Under the pieces are notes generated by a model. That model saw only the letters and a program-made list of their open reading frames with translations. It was not told the origin of the DNA and ran no database searches. DNA of 51,479 bases from an uncultured Tenacibaculum sp. (GTDB lineage: Bacteria; Bacteroidota; Bacteroidia; Flavobacteriales; Flavobacteriaceae). The DNA lies in NCBI GenBank assembly GCA_938041625.1, contig CALISK010000066.1, forward strand, positions 1-51,479. Direction: 5' to 3'. Made by a program: the position numbers and the translations under genes. Each line of letters starts with the position of its first letter. Position 1 is the stretch's first letter. Shown here piece after piece: positions 32,407-42,120 of the stretch.

Positions 32407-32906
32407 TATTGTTTTACTTTTCCTGGCTTTAATATTTTTATTTCTGAAGGAAACTCTATACCAGTACCTTTGTATATATTATATTTTTTAAATGTTTGTA
32501 AATATTTTGTAGTTTTATGCAATTGTTCTTTGTTAAAACTAAAATTATAAATAAAACGTGTTTTCATTATATATATTATATCTAAAGGAGTAAAATAATA
32601 ATATATATGACTATGACCTAAATTAAATCGCCAATATTTCTTTTCCCCTATACTATATTTACGTGTTGCTTTAAAACCAAGACCATTTAGAAATAATATA
32701 GTAATTCAACCTTTACTTAAATTAGAGTAAATACAAAAGATATATACATAAATCTTTTGTATATTAATATTTTTTGATGTTAATATATTTATTTTTAATA
32801 AACCTTGCTTATTTTTTAAATATATTTTATTATTTAAAGTTTTTACTAAACAATAAACATAATATTTATTATATATTCGTGTATATGTATTGTTTAATAA
32901 AACCAT
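32406..32906 (-). CDS. rpl6: Ribosomal protein uL6
   Basis: 166 residues, TGA at 32706 read as Trp. C-terminal FLNGLGFKATRKYSIGEKKY then FNLGHSHYIYY corresponds to the uL6 L.G.GYRA....L.L.LG.SH pattern, and KYNIYKGTGIEFPSEIKILK then PGK to its YKGKGI ending. Overlaps rps8 by 1 nt (TAATG). Confidence 0.88.
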
Positions 32907-33286
32907 TAATATTGTAACTCAGCTATAATTTCACCACCTGTTTTTAATATTAAAGCTTTTGTTAAGGGTATTAAACCATAATGAGTTTCTACGAGAATTA
33001 AATTAGTGCCATTAAAATTTGAATAACGCTTTAATTGATTATACGTAAAATATCTACGATAACCAGGCTTACTTATATTTTTTATATGAATAAATAACTT
33101 TTTGTTTGAGCTATACCGTAACCAAATAGTTAAAAACCCTTTATGTATTATGTAATTTTTTATAAAACCTTCCAATAAAAAATATTCTGTAATTTTTTTA
33201 TTTTTTTTTGTATAAGGTATTTTTATTGTAGTGAAACGCTTACCATAACCCATATTAAACTGCGCTAAAAAAGTTTGTATTATCAT
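32906..33286 (-). CDS. rps8: Ribosomal protein uS8
   Basis: 126 residues, family length. EYFLLEGFIKNYIIHKGFLT, ISKPGYRRYFTYNQLKRYSN and a C-terminal LTKALILKTGGEIIAELQY match uS8 (SKPG.R.Y, ..A....GGE..C.V.). Overlaps rps14 by 7 nt. Confidence 0.93.
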   Translation of the reverse strand: MIIQTFLAQFNMGYGKRFTTIKIPYTKKNKKITEYFLLEGFIKNYIIHKGFLTIWLRYSSNKKLFIHIKNISKPGYRRYFTYNQLKRYSNFNGTNLILVETHYGLIPLTKALILKTGGEIIAELQY

Positions 33287-33561
33287 GTGGATTTTGTTAA
33301 ATTATTTAAATGCCCATAACTAATCAAAATTTTTAAGTTTGATTTTGCTATACCCGAAAATCTTAATGTTTTTGTATTACGTGTTAATAGACAATAATTA
33401 TTTAATTTTCTATGTAATTTTATTTTTTTCTGTAAAAATAAATAACGTTCTATATTACCTAAATTTTTTATTTTTGTTAAAAAATAAAGTACTAAGTAAT
33501 TTAATTCTGTAATTTGTTTTATTTTTCGATTCTGTAAATCATATTTATAATGTTTTTTCAT
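33280..33561 (-). CDS. rps14: Ribosomal protein uS14
   Basis: 93 residues. LNNYCLLTRNTKTLRFSGIA then KSNLKILISYGHLNNLTKST is the uS14 core (N.C..TGR.R....+F.LSR). The frame passes one TGA, giving the usual terminal Trp, and stops at TAA 33280. The start overlaps the cob stop by 1 nt. Confidence 0.93.
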
Positions 33562-34655
33562 TATGCTCTATTAAAAAAAGGTAAAATTATTAAAAAATAA
33601 CTAAAATAAAATACTGTAGCTAATTGACCTATTTCGTAATAAGGACTTTCTATTGCTTTACAGCCTATTCACCCTAAGATAAAACAATTAAAAAAAAACA
33701 TAAAAAAACACAAACGATAACCTACTCTATAATTAGTATTTCTTATTTCATGCGAAATAACATAAGGTAATGCAAATAGTATTAAAATAGAACATAATAA
33801 TAATAATACCCCTAAAAGTTTATTCGGTACGGAACGCAATATTGCATAAAAAGGCAAAAAATATCATTCCGGTACAATATGACTCGGTGTTACAAGAGCA
33901 TTTGCTTTTATATAATTATCCGAATGGCTTAAAGTATTTGGATAATAATAACAAAATAAACCAAAAAATAAACCAAAAATAGCAATAGCTAAAATATCTT
34001 TTATTATAAAATAAACGCCAAATTGTACCGTATCAATATCAGGCTCAAAACCTAAGGGTTGACTCGAGTATGTCATATGTAATAACATTAAATGAACTAC
34101 AGTAAATAGTAATAAAATAAACGGCAATATAAAATGAAACGCATAGAAACGTACAAGTGTTGGATGTGCCACAGAAAAACCACCTCATAACCAAATAATA
34201 ATCTCATCTCCTATGATTGGCACTGTTGCTGCTAAATTAGTTATTACAATAGCAGCCCAATAGCTCATTTGTCCTCAAGGTAATACATACCCTAAAAAAG
34301 CAGTAATTATCATTAAAAGTAACATCGCCACACCTAGTGTTCAAACATAATTCCTTGGGTAAATATACGAACTATAGTAAAGACCTCTAAACATATGAAT
34401 ATACACTACAGTAAAAAACATAGATGCACCATTAGCATGAAAATACCGTAATAATCACCCAGAGTTTACATTACGCATGATATGCTCTACACTGTTAAAC
34501 GCTAATTCCGTACTATTTAAATAATGACATGCTAATAAAAATCCTGTTATTATTTGAGAACCTAAAAAAGTCATAGCCAATACTCCAAAATTTCAAAAAG
34601 TATTTATATTTATAGGTACAGAATAAGTATAAGCCGCTTTATAAAAACTAAACAT
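33561..34655 (-). CDS. cob: Cytochrome b
   Basis: 364 residues. Core of complex III. Heme histidines in [20 protein letters not shown] then [10 protein letters not shown] and in [20 protein letters not shown]; quinol site [37 protein letters not shown]. Together with trnW it interrupts the rpl5-rps14 link of the ribosomal cluster. Several TGA as Trp. Confidence 0.97.
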
Positions 34656-34672
34656 TTTATAGCGTCTCTTTA

Positions 34673-34744
34673 CGGGAGAGAAGGGACTCGAACCCCTATA
34701 AATAGTTTTGAAGACTATCATTTTACCTATTAAATTACTCTAAT
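34673..34744 (-). tRNA. trnW: tRNA-Trp(TCA)
   Basis: Anticodon TCA in loop CTTCAAA reads TGA as well as TGG, directly supporting the code used here. Acceptor positions 1-3 (A, T, T against C, C, C) are all mismatched; 4-7 pair. Confidence 0.92.
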
Positions 34745-34751
34745 TTAATTT

Positions 34752-35288
34752 TTAAATCTCACTTCATTTAAATTTTAAGTATTGTAAAAAAACAAAAATT
34801 AAATTACGATCCCTAGTATTTAAAAGATAATGTATATTCAATTTATTAACAGTAGACCAATTCGTTACAATATTTTTTGATGTAAAAATAGGATCAGCAT
34901 AATTTAACTGATAATTAAATCCTCCTAAAATATCAATATCTTTTATATTTAACGGCATATTATACTGTGAAAATAATGGTAACAATAATTTATTAAAACA
35001 ATCTATAAAAATATAACTTTCTTTTTTATTTATAATCAACTTTAAACTTACATCTACGCTACTATAACTTTTTATACATTTATCTGTAAAAAACTTTTGA
35101 CCTGAGATTAAAAATACTAAAATACACAAATTATACAAATAGAGATTATATTCTGATAATAAATTTCTAAAATAAACATAAAATATTATTTTTTTTATAT
35201 AAGGTAAATTCTTTATTTGCATTTTAGGATATTTTAACAATAATTGATCTTTTATAACATAATCAGTATACATACCTAACCTATCCAT
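34752..35288 (-). CDS. rpl5: Ribosomal protein uL5
   Basis: 178 residues. LISGQKFFTDKCIKSYSSVD corresponds to the uL5 L.TGQ.P..T.A.KS.A.F stretch, and MPLNIKDIDILGGFNYQLNY to its G...FN..GNY region. Overlaps rpl14 by 1 nt and is followed by trnW. Ends WSEI after one TGA. Confidence 0.87.
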
Positions 35289-35656
35289 TATATTATTTTA
35301 GAGCATAATAAAGTTAAACGGGTATTATTAAATTTTCTTATACGATTACTTACAGGGCCAAAAATTCTAGTACCTATAGGGTTTAACTTTTTATTTAATA
35401 AAATTACAGCATTATTAAAAAATTTTATAGAATTACCATTTTCATACACTATATTTTGTCTGTGACGCACTAAAATACTTTTATATAATGTTTTTTTTTT
35501 TATTTTACTCGAAGTTCGTGTTGCTTTTATAACAACAATAAGTATACTGCCTATACTACCTGCACTACGGTTTTTTTTTTTTAAAATTTTTATACATTTC
35601 ACACGCTTTACCCCAGAATTATCACAAACTTGTAAAATACTACCTACAAATATCAA
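35288..35656 (-). CDS. rpl14: Ribosomal protein uL14
   Basis: 122 residues, exactly the family length. SILQVCDNSGVKRVKCIKIL, AGSIGSILIVVIKATRTSSK, and NAVILLNKKLNPIGTRIFGP match uL14. The only start giving the canonical N-terminus is TTG 35656 (TTG ATA TTT GTA GGT), just before the rpl16 stop. Confidence 0.95.
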   Translation of the reverse strand: MIFVGSILQVCDNSGVKRVKCIKILKKKNRSAGSIGSILIVVIKATRTSSKIKKKTLYKSILVRHRQNIVYENGNSIKFFNNAVILLNKKLNPIGTRIFGPVSNRIRKFNNTRLTLLCSKII

Positions 35657-35657
35657 T

Positions 35658-36107
35658 TTATTTTAATTTTACTCATTTCGTAGGCATTTTTATAATATAG
35701 CATTGTATTGCTAATTTTTTTATTACACTCTTTAAGCCTTTTTCCAACTCAAGAGGCTTATGGTTTGATAATTCTATAAAAATACTATTTTTTTTGATAA
35801 TAAAAATTCAATCATCTTCTAAAGATCCCACACCTTTACCCATACGTACACTAATAGATTTAGATGTAAGCCCTATATTAGGGAAACAATATAAATGTAT
35901 TTTATGTTTTTTTGGACATTTACGTTTTAATAAACCAAACATCATTTTTAATTCACTACTTTTTATTCTATATGATATAGAAGCTTTTAAACCTACTGTA
36001 CCTTTATATAATCTATAATGTTTATACTCCTCCAACTTTAAACGTTTTGTTATTAATTTATTATGATATTTCTTTCATTTAAATTCACGCGGTTTAAAAA
36101 ATTTCAA
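35658..36107 (-). CDS. rpl16: Ribosomal protein uL16
   Basis: 149 residues. KFFKPREFKWKKYHNK at the N-terminus (family L.PKR.K.RK.HKG), KGTVGLKASISYRIKSSELK then RMGKGVGSLEDDWIFIIKKN (family RMGKGKG....W). The reading frame is the same as rps3, separated only by its TAA, and begins at TTG 36107 immediately after that stop. Either a TTG start is used or the stop is sometimes read through. Confidence 0.92.
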
Positions 36108-37937
36108 TTATAAGTATATTTTACATTTATTTAATTTTAATTTATATTTTATTTTATTAAAAAAACTTAACTTATAAGATTTACGTATATTTATACGCTT
36201 TAAATATTTTATATTTAATATAGGTATTATTTGTATTCCATTATTGCTTAATACATTATTATTTAATTTATAAATTAAATAATGTGGTAAAAATATTTTT
36301 TTTATAATAAATTTACTTTTATTTATTTTTAATTGCAACTCCTTTAAATAAACATAATTATATATATAATTATACAATATTTTTTTTATATATACCATAT
36401 AATATTTTTGTTTTAAATAAGAATGACCTAAGAAAAAATCTTTTAATAATTGCTTAAAATAAAAACTGTTCTTATTTAAAGCGTACACACTAATTTTAAT
36501 ACCATTTATTTGTATATAATATTTTTTAAAAAAAAAAGGATTACGCAAAGGAAATACTTTAGCTACAAAATCTATAAAACTCGTACCTTTACTCAATCAT
36601 ATTTTTATAGCAGAAACACCATACTTAGTCTGCAAAAATCTTATACTATAATCAATCGCCGCAACATTCGAACTTGTACCTAATTTTCCATTTTTACGTC
36701 AAATATAGACAGCTCTTTGTGTACGTTTAAATCGACCACTAAAAGCGACTTTAAAACCATTTAACTCCTTTGCAAGTATACGCTTATTTAAATCTGCCAT
36801 AACAGGACGAATACTTTCTCACAAACCATAACGTTTTGTTAAAGAAGCATAGATATATTTAGTTATTATCGAAGATGTTATATTTTTAAAATCCAATTTA
36901 TATAAATTAATCTGAATATTTTGCTTTATATATTTGATTATTATTTTTTTTTTTTTTATAATTTGCACTAAACAATACATTAAAATATTAAATAAAAAAT
37001 ATTTGTATATAAAAAGTATTTTTTTTCGCTGCAAATTTGAAAAAAAATACTTTTCAAATTTAGTTTGTTTTCTAACAAGATATATATATATTTTTTCTTT
37101 TTTTAAATATTTTTTATTTAATATTTTAAATCGTCTATTTATTGATATTTTTTTTTTAATTTTTTTGTAGTGTAAATAAATACTTAATTTAGTACAAATG
37201 CCATAATATTTTTTCTTTTTTTTTAATTTTTTACGTCGTCATTTATAAAATTCGTGATTCCTTAAAAATACTTTTTTTTTTCTAACTATTTTTTCTTTTC
37301 ACAATACTTTTTTTTTTCAGAATTTAGTAAAACGCAAAGACTTTCTTCTATATTTTTCTTTATTAAAAAAAAAACTTCAATTATGTTTTTTTTTTTTTCA
37401 TATTTTTTTTATTCTTTTGTTTATATTACTAATAATATATCTAATAAGCCCTATATGTTTTAATTTATATTTTGTTTTTATATATAAAATATACCTAAAA
37501 ATACTATTGTTTATTTTTTTTAATAAACTCTTACCTTTTTTAGTTTTAAATAATTCTTTAATAATAATTGTATCTTTTTGGTTATTTATTTGCTGTTTTT
37601 TTTGTAACAAATTACGTTTATTCCATAAAATGTTTATTTTACTTTGTTTTTTATTAAATAATAAATGTTTAACACTTTTTTCCATATCATCAAATAATGT
37701 ATTATAATAAAAAAAACTTATTATTTTATTATTTTTATAATTGTATATACGTATATGACTTATTAGACTTCTACTTTGCCTTGATATAAAAAACTTTTTA
37801 GAATATCAAGTTATATAAGAATATAATAAAATATCTAAATGTATTAAATATCTATATTTAGGTGTTTTATAAATACTTCACGTATTACGCCAAAAAGTAC
37901 TTATACCTATACGAAAACTAACAGGATTTACTAACAT
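36108..37937 (-). CDS. rps3: Ribosomal protein uS3, enlarged
   Basis: 609 residues. N-terminus LVNPVSFRIGISTFWRNTWS is typical (NP.SFRLG....W.S.W). A very basic low-complexity middle follows. The uS3 C-terminal domain is ESIRPVMADLNKRILAKELN then GFKVAFSGRFKRTQRAVYIW and GVSAIKIWLSKGT. After this normal end the frame runs on for ~155 more residues (about 36600-36108). One TAATG overlap with rps19. Multiple TGA as Trp; long A runs make length errors possible. Confidence 0.88.
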
Positions 37938-38215
37938 TATTTTTTTTTATTTTTTTTTTTTCGTTTCACAATTATATGTATATTTCTACTCAATTTACGG
38001 GTAAAACTAAATTCACCTAACTTGTGCCCTAAATTTTTTTCCGTAACAAAAACTTTAAATCAACGTTTACCTGAATATACCTTAAAATATAAACCTAAAA
38101 ATTCTTTTAAAAGCGTGCTATTTCTTTTATATGTTTTTATAATAAAAGGTTTTGCTTTTATTGCAGAAAGTATAGAAGGACAAACATATTTACCTTTTCA
38201 AATCGACCTAGACAT
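37937..38215 (-). CDS. rps19: Ribosomal protein uS19
   Basis: 92 residues, family length. SRSIWKGKYV, VYSGKRWFKVFVTEKNLGHK then LGEFSFTRK match uS19 (SRS.WK.PF...YNGK....V...M.GHKLGEF..TR). Two Trp are TGA. Ends in a lysine run. The stop overlaps the rps3 ATG by 1 nt. Confidence 0.95.
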
Positions 38216-38228
38216 TATTTATATTTTT

Positions 38229-39113
38229 TTATATTTTTTTTTTTTTTTTTTTTACCGTTACAAAACCTTTTGCTAAAATACCTTGCTTACTAACAGGATG
38301 ACGCCCTCCAGAACTTTTACCTTCACCACCACCGTGAGGGTGATCTACTGGATTTTTTGCTACACCACGCACCTTAGAAGAATAACCCAATCATCTATTA
38401 TTACCTGCTTTATATTTTTTTCTAAGTTTAAAATCAATATTAGAGACTTTACCTAATGTTATATAATTTTTTAGCGAAATATTAATAACTTTACCCGAAG
38501 GTAATACAACTAAACCTGTCGTATTATATTTTCGTAATAATTTACAACATGTCCCAGCACTTCGGGCTAGTATACCTTTAGTCTTAGGCCGCAACTCCGC
38601 ATTAAAAAATAAACTACCTGTAGGCGCGCTGTTTAAACGGCATCACTGTGTATTTTTATTTAAAACTAAATTTAAATCTATAAAATTTAATATTTGACCT
38701 ACTTTTAAACTACTACTAGAAAGTATATACGCATAAGATTTATCACAAAAATCCACAAAACTATTACGTTCACTATAATTTTTATATAAGCCTAAAAAAT
38801 GATGTGTTGATATTAAAGCTATCGACGCATTACGTTTAGAATCATACTCTAAACGTTCTACTTTCCATGATAATGAATTTTCTTGCAATAAAGTATAATA
38901 ATTAAATGTTATATTTTTATAAAGATAACGATAATAACTACTACGACCTTTTATACTAATACGACCTAAATTATTACGACCTCCTTTATTTTTTTTTTTA
39001 TTTTTTATTAATTTTTTATATTTTATATTACCTAAAGTTTTATTATTGGATATATTTTCTATAAAATTTTTATAGGAATTATAGTGTTTGCTAAAATAAG
39101 CAACTGCTGACAT
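38229..39113 (-). CDS. rpl2: Ribosomal protein uL2
   Basis: 294 residues. [20 protein letters not shown] near the N-terminus (GRN..GRIT.RHRGGG), [20 protein letters not shown] then LPSGKV (AG....L......A.++LPSGE.R), and near the end [20 protein letters not shown] then PVS ([12 protein letters not shown]...GG..PV). The peptidyl-transferase His motif is intact. It terminates after a 20-A run (38234-38253) whose length decides the C-terminus. Overlaps the tufA stop by 1 nt. Confidence 0.96.
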
Positions 39114-40300
39114 TATTCTATAGTTTCTAATACTATACCAGCACCTACAGTCAATCGCCCTTCCCTAACAGTAAAACGAACACCGCGAGCTAACCCTAAA
39201 CGATGAATTAAACTTATAGTAACATTTATTGTATCCCCTGGCATTACAATTTTTAAATCATTATCAAAAGTAAAAGCTCCTGTAATATCTGCTGTTCTTA
39301 TATAAAATTGTGGTTTATATTCTTCTTTAAAAGGCTTATGACGACCTCCTTCTGCTTTTGATAATATATAAATTTTTGCTTTAAACGTAGTAAAACTAAA
39401 AATCGTATCTTCTTTACATAAGAGTTGACCTTTTGTTATCTCTTTTTTTTTTATATTTTTTAATAAAAGACCCGCACTCTGTCCTGATTCTGCTTCGCCT
39501 TTTAACGAACGAAACATTTCTATTTCGCCACAAGTTACCTTTTTATTTGACTTATTAAAACCTACTAAATCTAAAATATCATTAGCTTTAACGCTACCCT
39601 GTTCAATTTTACCCGTAACTATAGTACCTCTACCTGCTTTCGTAAATATAGATTCTATAGGCATTAAAAAAGATTGTTCTAACATACGTCGAGGTTGCTT
39701 AATATAACTATCTACTGTGTTTAATAATCTAAGTATAGATTTACGTCCCATAATACTTGTATTTTCCTTTTTTTCTCGTAAAGCTAACCGCGCAGAACCA
39801 AAAATAAAAGGTATGTCATCACTATCAAACTCATATTCTTCTAATAATTCGATAACTTCTAATTCCGCCAATTCACGTAAATCTAATTCAACAAGACTAT
39901 CGTATTTATTCATGTATACAATTAAATACTTAATACCTAACTCTCTTACTAAAATTAAATGTTCTCTTGTCTGCTCTTGAGGTCCATCTTTAACAGAAAC
40001 AACTAAAATAACACCATCTAACTGAACTGCCCCTGTTATCATATTTTTTATATAATGTTGATGTCCTGGACAATCTATATGAGCATAATGCCTTTTTAAA
40101 GTTTCATACTCTATATGAGCTGCAGTAATAGTTATACCACGTTCACGCTCTTCTGGAATTTTATCTATTTGATCGTAAGGTACATATTGGGCTAAACCTT
40201 TTTCTGCTAATACTTTAGTTAAAGCAGCAGTTACTGTTGTTTTTCCGTGATCAACATGACCTATAGTTCCTATATTACAATGTGGTTTTTGATATATCAT
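39113..40300 (-). CDS. tufA: Elongation factor Tu
   Basis: 395 residues, full length. GTPase motifs: GTIGHVDHGKTTVTAALTKV (P loop), ERERGITITAAHIEYET (switch I), DCPGHQHYIKNMITGAVQLD (DCPGH), NKYD and SA. Domain II/III residues such as VTGKIEQGSVKAND and PQFYIRTADITGAF are present. It brings aminoacyl-tRNA to the mitoribosome. It sits in the bacterial str order rps12-rps7-tufA. Mitochondrial tufA is known in jakobids and is otherwise rare. Confidence 0.98.
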   Translation of the reverse strand: MIYQKPHCNIGTIGHVDHGKTTVTAALTKVLAEKGLAQYVPYDQIDKIPEERERGITITAAHIEYETLKRHYAHIDCPGHQHYIKNMITGAVQLDGVILVVSVKDGPQEQTREHLILVRELGIKYLIVYMNKYDSLVELDLRELAELEVIELLEEYEFDSDDIPFIFGSARLALREKKENTSIMGRKSILRLLNTVDSYIKQPRRMLEQSFLMPIESIFTKAGRGTIVTGKIEQGSVKANDILDLVGFNKSNKKVTCGEIEMFRSLKGEAESGQSAGLLLKNIKKKEITKGQLLCKEDTIFSFTTFKAKIYILSKAEGGRHKPFKEEYKPQFYIRTADITGAFTFDNDLKIVMPGDTINVTISLIHRLGLARGVRFTVREGRLTVGAGIVLETIE

Positions 40301-40301
40301 A

Positions 40302-40778
40302 TTATGGTTTTAAGATGTAAAAAAAAGGCTTATTATCTTTTGCTTTTTTTTTTATATTTTCTTTTTTTGTTAATATTTCCCCTTTTTTTGTTAATATTAA
40401 ATTACTTTCTTGTACTAAATTTTTTTTTAAATTTTTTTTATGTTTACCTGATGAATTTATGAATCATTTTACTCCATAAATATACTCTTGCCTTTTTGAT
40501 AGCATTTGTGGCAATTCAAAAATAACACTACCTCGTCGCTTATTAATTAATACTATACTAGGTTTAATTGTTTCTATTATATTTTTTAGAACAACTAACG
40601 GTAATAGTTCTTCTTTTACTTTAAATAAAAATAAAAAATCGATTAAAACATTATAATTTTTAAAACGCAAACCTTTTCTATTTAAATTACCTAATAATAA
40701 TTTAAATACTAAAAATTCTTTTTTTAACAGATTTTTCTCTAAATATTTATGACTTAATTTTTCCGCTTCTTTCTCCAT
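40302..40778 (-). CDS. rps7: Ribosomal protein uS7
   Basis: 158 residues. FKLLLGNLNRKGLRFKNYNV, VLKNIIETIKPSIVLINKRR then GSVIFELPQML follow the uS7 pattern (A...LE.I.P.VEVR.RR.GG..YQVP). The C-terminus is lysine-rich with a small duplicated stretch (ILTKKGEILTKKE) and ends 1 bp before tufA. One TGA as Trp. Confidence 0.88.
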
Positions 40779-41167
40779 TAATTCTTAATATCCGATAACT
40801 TTAGACCCCATTTAGAATGAGCTTTTTTTCGATAAAACGATTCTACTGTACTAAAATCGTATTTACCTCGAACTAATTTATATCTACAACCAGGCACATC
40901 ATTAGATCTACCTCCCCTTGCTAACACTACCGAAAATTTTTGTAAATTATGGCCATGCCCTGGTATACTAACAGTTATTGTACGTTTACTTTTTATTTTT
41001 ACTCTTGCTATTTTACGTACTGCAGAGTTAGGTTTTTTAGGTGAAGTCGTTTTAACACTAACACACACACCTTTAACAAACGGATCATTTCTTAATATAG
41101 GTGTACCGCTATATGTTTTTTTTCGTTTTCTTTTAAACTTTACAGAAACTTGATTAGCTGTTGCCAT
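40778..41167 (-). CDS. rps12: Ribosomal protein uS12
   Basis: 129 residues. TTSPKKPNSAVRKIARVKI, SIPGHGHNLQKFSVVLARGG then RSNDVPGCRYKLVRG is nearly invariant uS12 (decoding-centre PN and GHN loops). Overlaps rps7 by 1 nt and the rpl10-like ORF by 28 nt. Confidence 0.97.
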   Translation of the reverse strand: MATANQVSVKFKRKRKKTYSGTPILRNDPFVKGVCVSVKTTSPKKPNSAVRKIARVKIKSKRTITVSIPGHGHNLQKFSVVLARGGRSNDVPGCRYKLVRGKYDFSTVESFYRKKAHSKWGLKLSDIKN

Positions 41168-41655
41168 AATTTTAAATTATAATAATATAATATTTTATAT
41201 TTTATTATTGTTTTATTTAATAAATATCTAAGATATACAATAAGATCTAAATAATAATATATTTTTAAATCTTTTTTATTGTATAAGATATTATTATACC
41301 AATAACCTACTATTAAATAATTATTTTCTTTTAAAGTTTTTTTGATTTTTTTTATATCTTTTATATCTTTTATATAAAGAAAAACATTATTATTTTTCTG
41401 TATAAATTTATATTTTCTATTTAAAGACATTTCTTTATTTAAATTATGTATTTGTGTATTATTATTTTGTAAAAATAAATTAAAAATTTTAGAATAAGTA
41501 ATTTTTGTTGATTTCAAAATAATAATTATAGAAAATTCTGTTAATTTTCTATAACTATTAAGTTTTTGTAATTTTGTAGCTAATCTAAAACTTTTTTTTT
41601 TTTTTAACAATAATATTTTTTTTTGTTTATTTATATAAAATATATTTTTTATCAT
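41140..41655 (-). CDS. Probable ribosomal protein uL10 (divergent)
   Basis: 171 residues, ATG 41655 overlapping the rpl11 stop by 1 nt. Basic N-terminus, then a hydrophobic strand (LTEFSIIIILKSTKITYSKI) followed by a helix and a second conserved-looking part (NYLIVGYWYNNILYNKKDLK). This layout resembles uL10 (strand, LR.L helix, strand), and rpl10 lies near rpl11 in bacteria. uL1 is the main alternative. Identification rests on position and layout, not on a clear motif. Confidence 0.5.
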   Translation of the reverse strand: MIKNIFYINKQKKILLLKKKKSFRLATKLQKLNSYRKLTEFSIIIILKSTKITYSKIFNLFLQNNNTQIHNLNKEMSLNRKYKFIQKNNNVFLYIKDIKDIKKIKKTLKENNYLIVGYWYNNILYNKKDLKIYYYLDLIVYLRYLLNKTIIKYKILYYYNLKLWQQLIKFL

Positions 41656-42113
41656 TATAAATACAATATATAATTATTTTCTTTTATATTTTCTATTATT
41701 TTATATTTTAATATTTTTGCTTGTTTCATTATTGTAAAAAATATACTATATTTTTTTTCCAGTTTTTTTATTTTATTTGTTTTTATTAAAAAAATTTTAT
41801 ATAAGTCTATTAAAGATATAAAATAATGTACTCTATACGTAGGAATATCTAAAGGTTTTGAAGCTAATTCACATAAAAAAGATATTGGAGCTGCATCTAT
41901 TATAAAAGTAAAAGTACCATCTTTATATAAATATAAATCAACCTTTACAATAAGCCCTTTATCATACCTTGCGGTTTCAGCATTAAATGCATTACAAAAA
42001 TTACGAACATCTATTGGAAATTGTCCTAACAAGGGACCTATTGGCGGGGCTGTACTAACCTCACCGGATTTTGCTATAAAACTAATTAATCTTAATAATT
42101 TTTTTTTGGTCAT
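41655..42113 (-). CDS. rpl11: Ribosomal protein uL11
   Basis: 152 residues. GEVSTAPPIGPLLGQFPIDV then RNFCNAFNAETARYDKGLIV is the uL11 N-terminal domain (AGKA.PAPPVGPALG..G.NI..F...FN..T), and DGTFTFIIDAAPISFLCELA its strand region (D+SFTF....P.S.LL). The C-terminal RNA-binding half is divergent and lysine-rich. Located 7 bp after atp1. Confidence 0.92.
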   Translation of the reverse strand: MTKKKLLRLISFIAKSGEVSTAPPIGPLLGQFPIDVRNFCNAFNAETARYDKGLIVKVDLYLYKDGTFTFIIDAAPISFLCELASKPLDIPTYRVHYFISLIDLYKIFLIKTNKIKKLEKKYSIFFTIMKQAKILKYKIIENIKENNYILYL

Positions 42114-42120
42114 ATATTTA

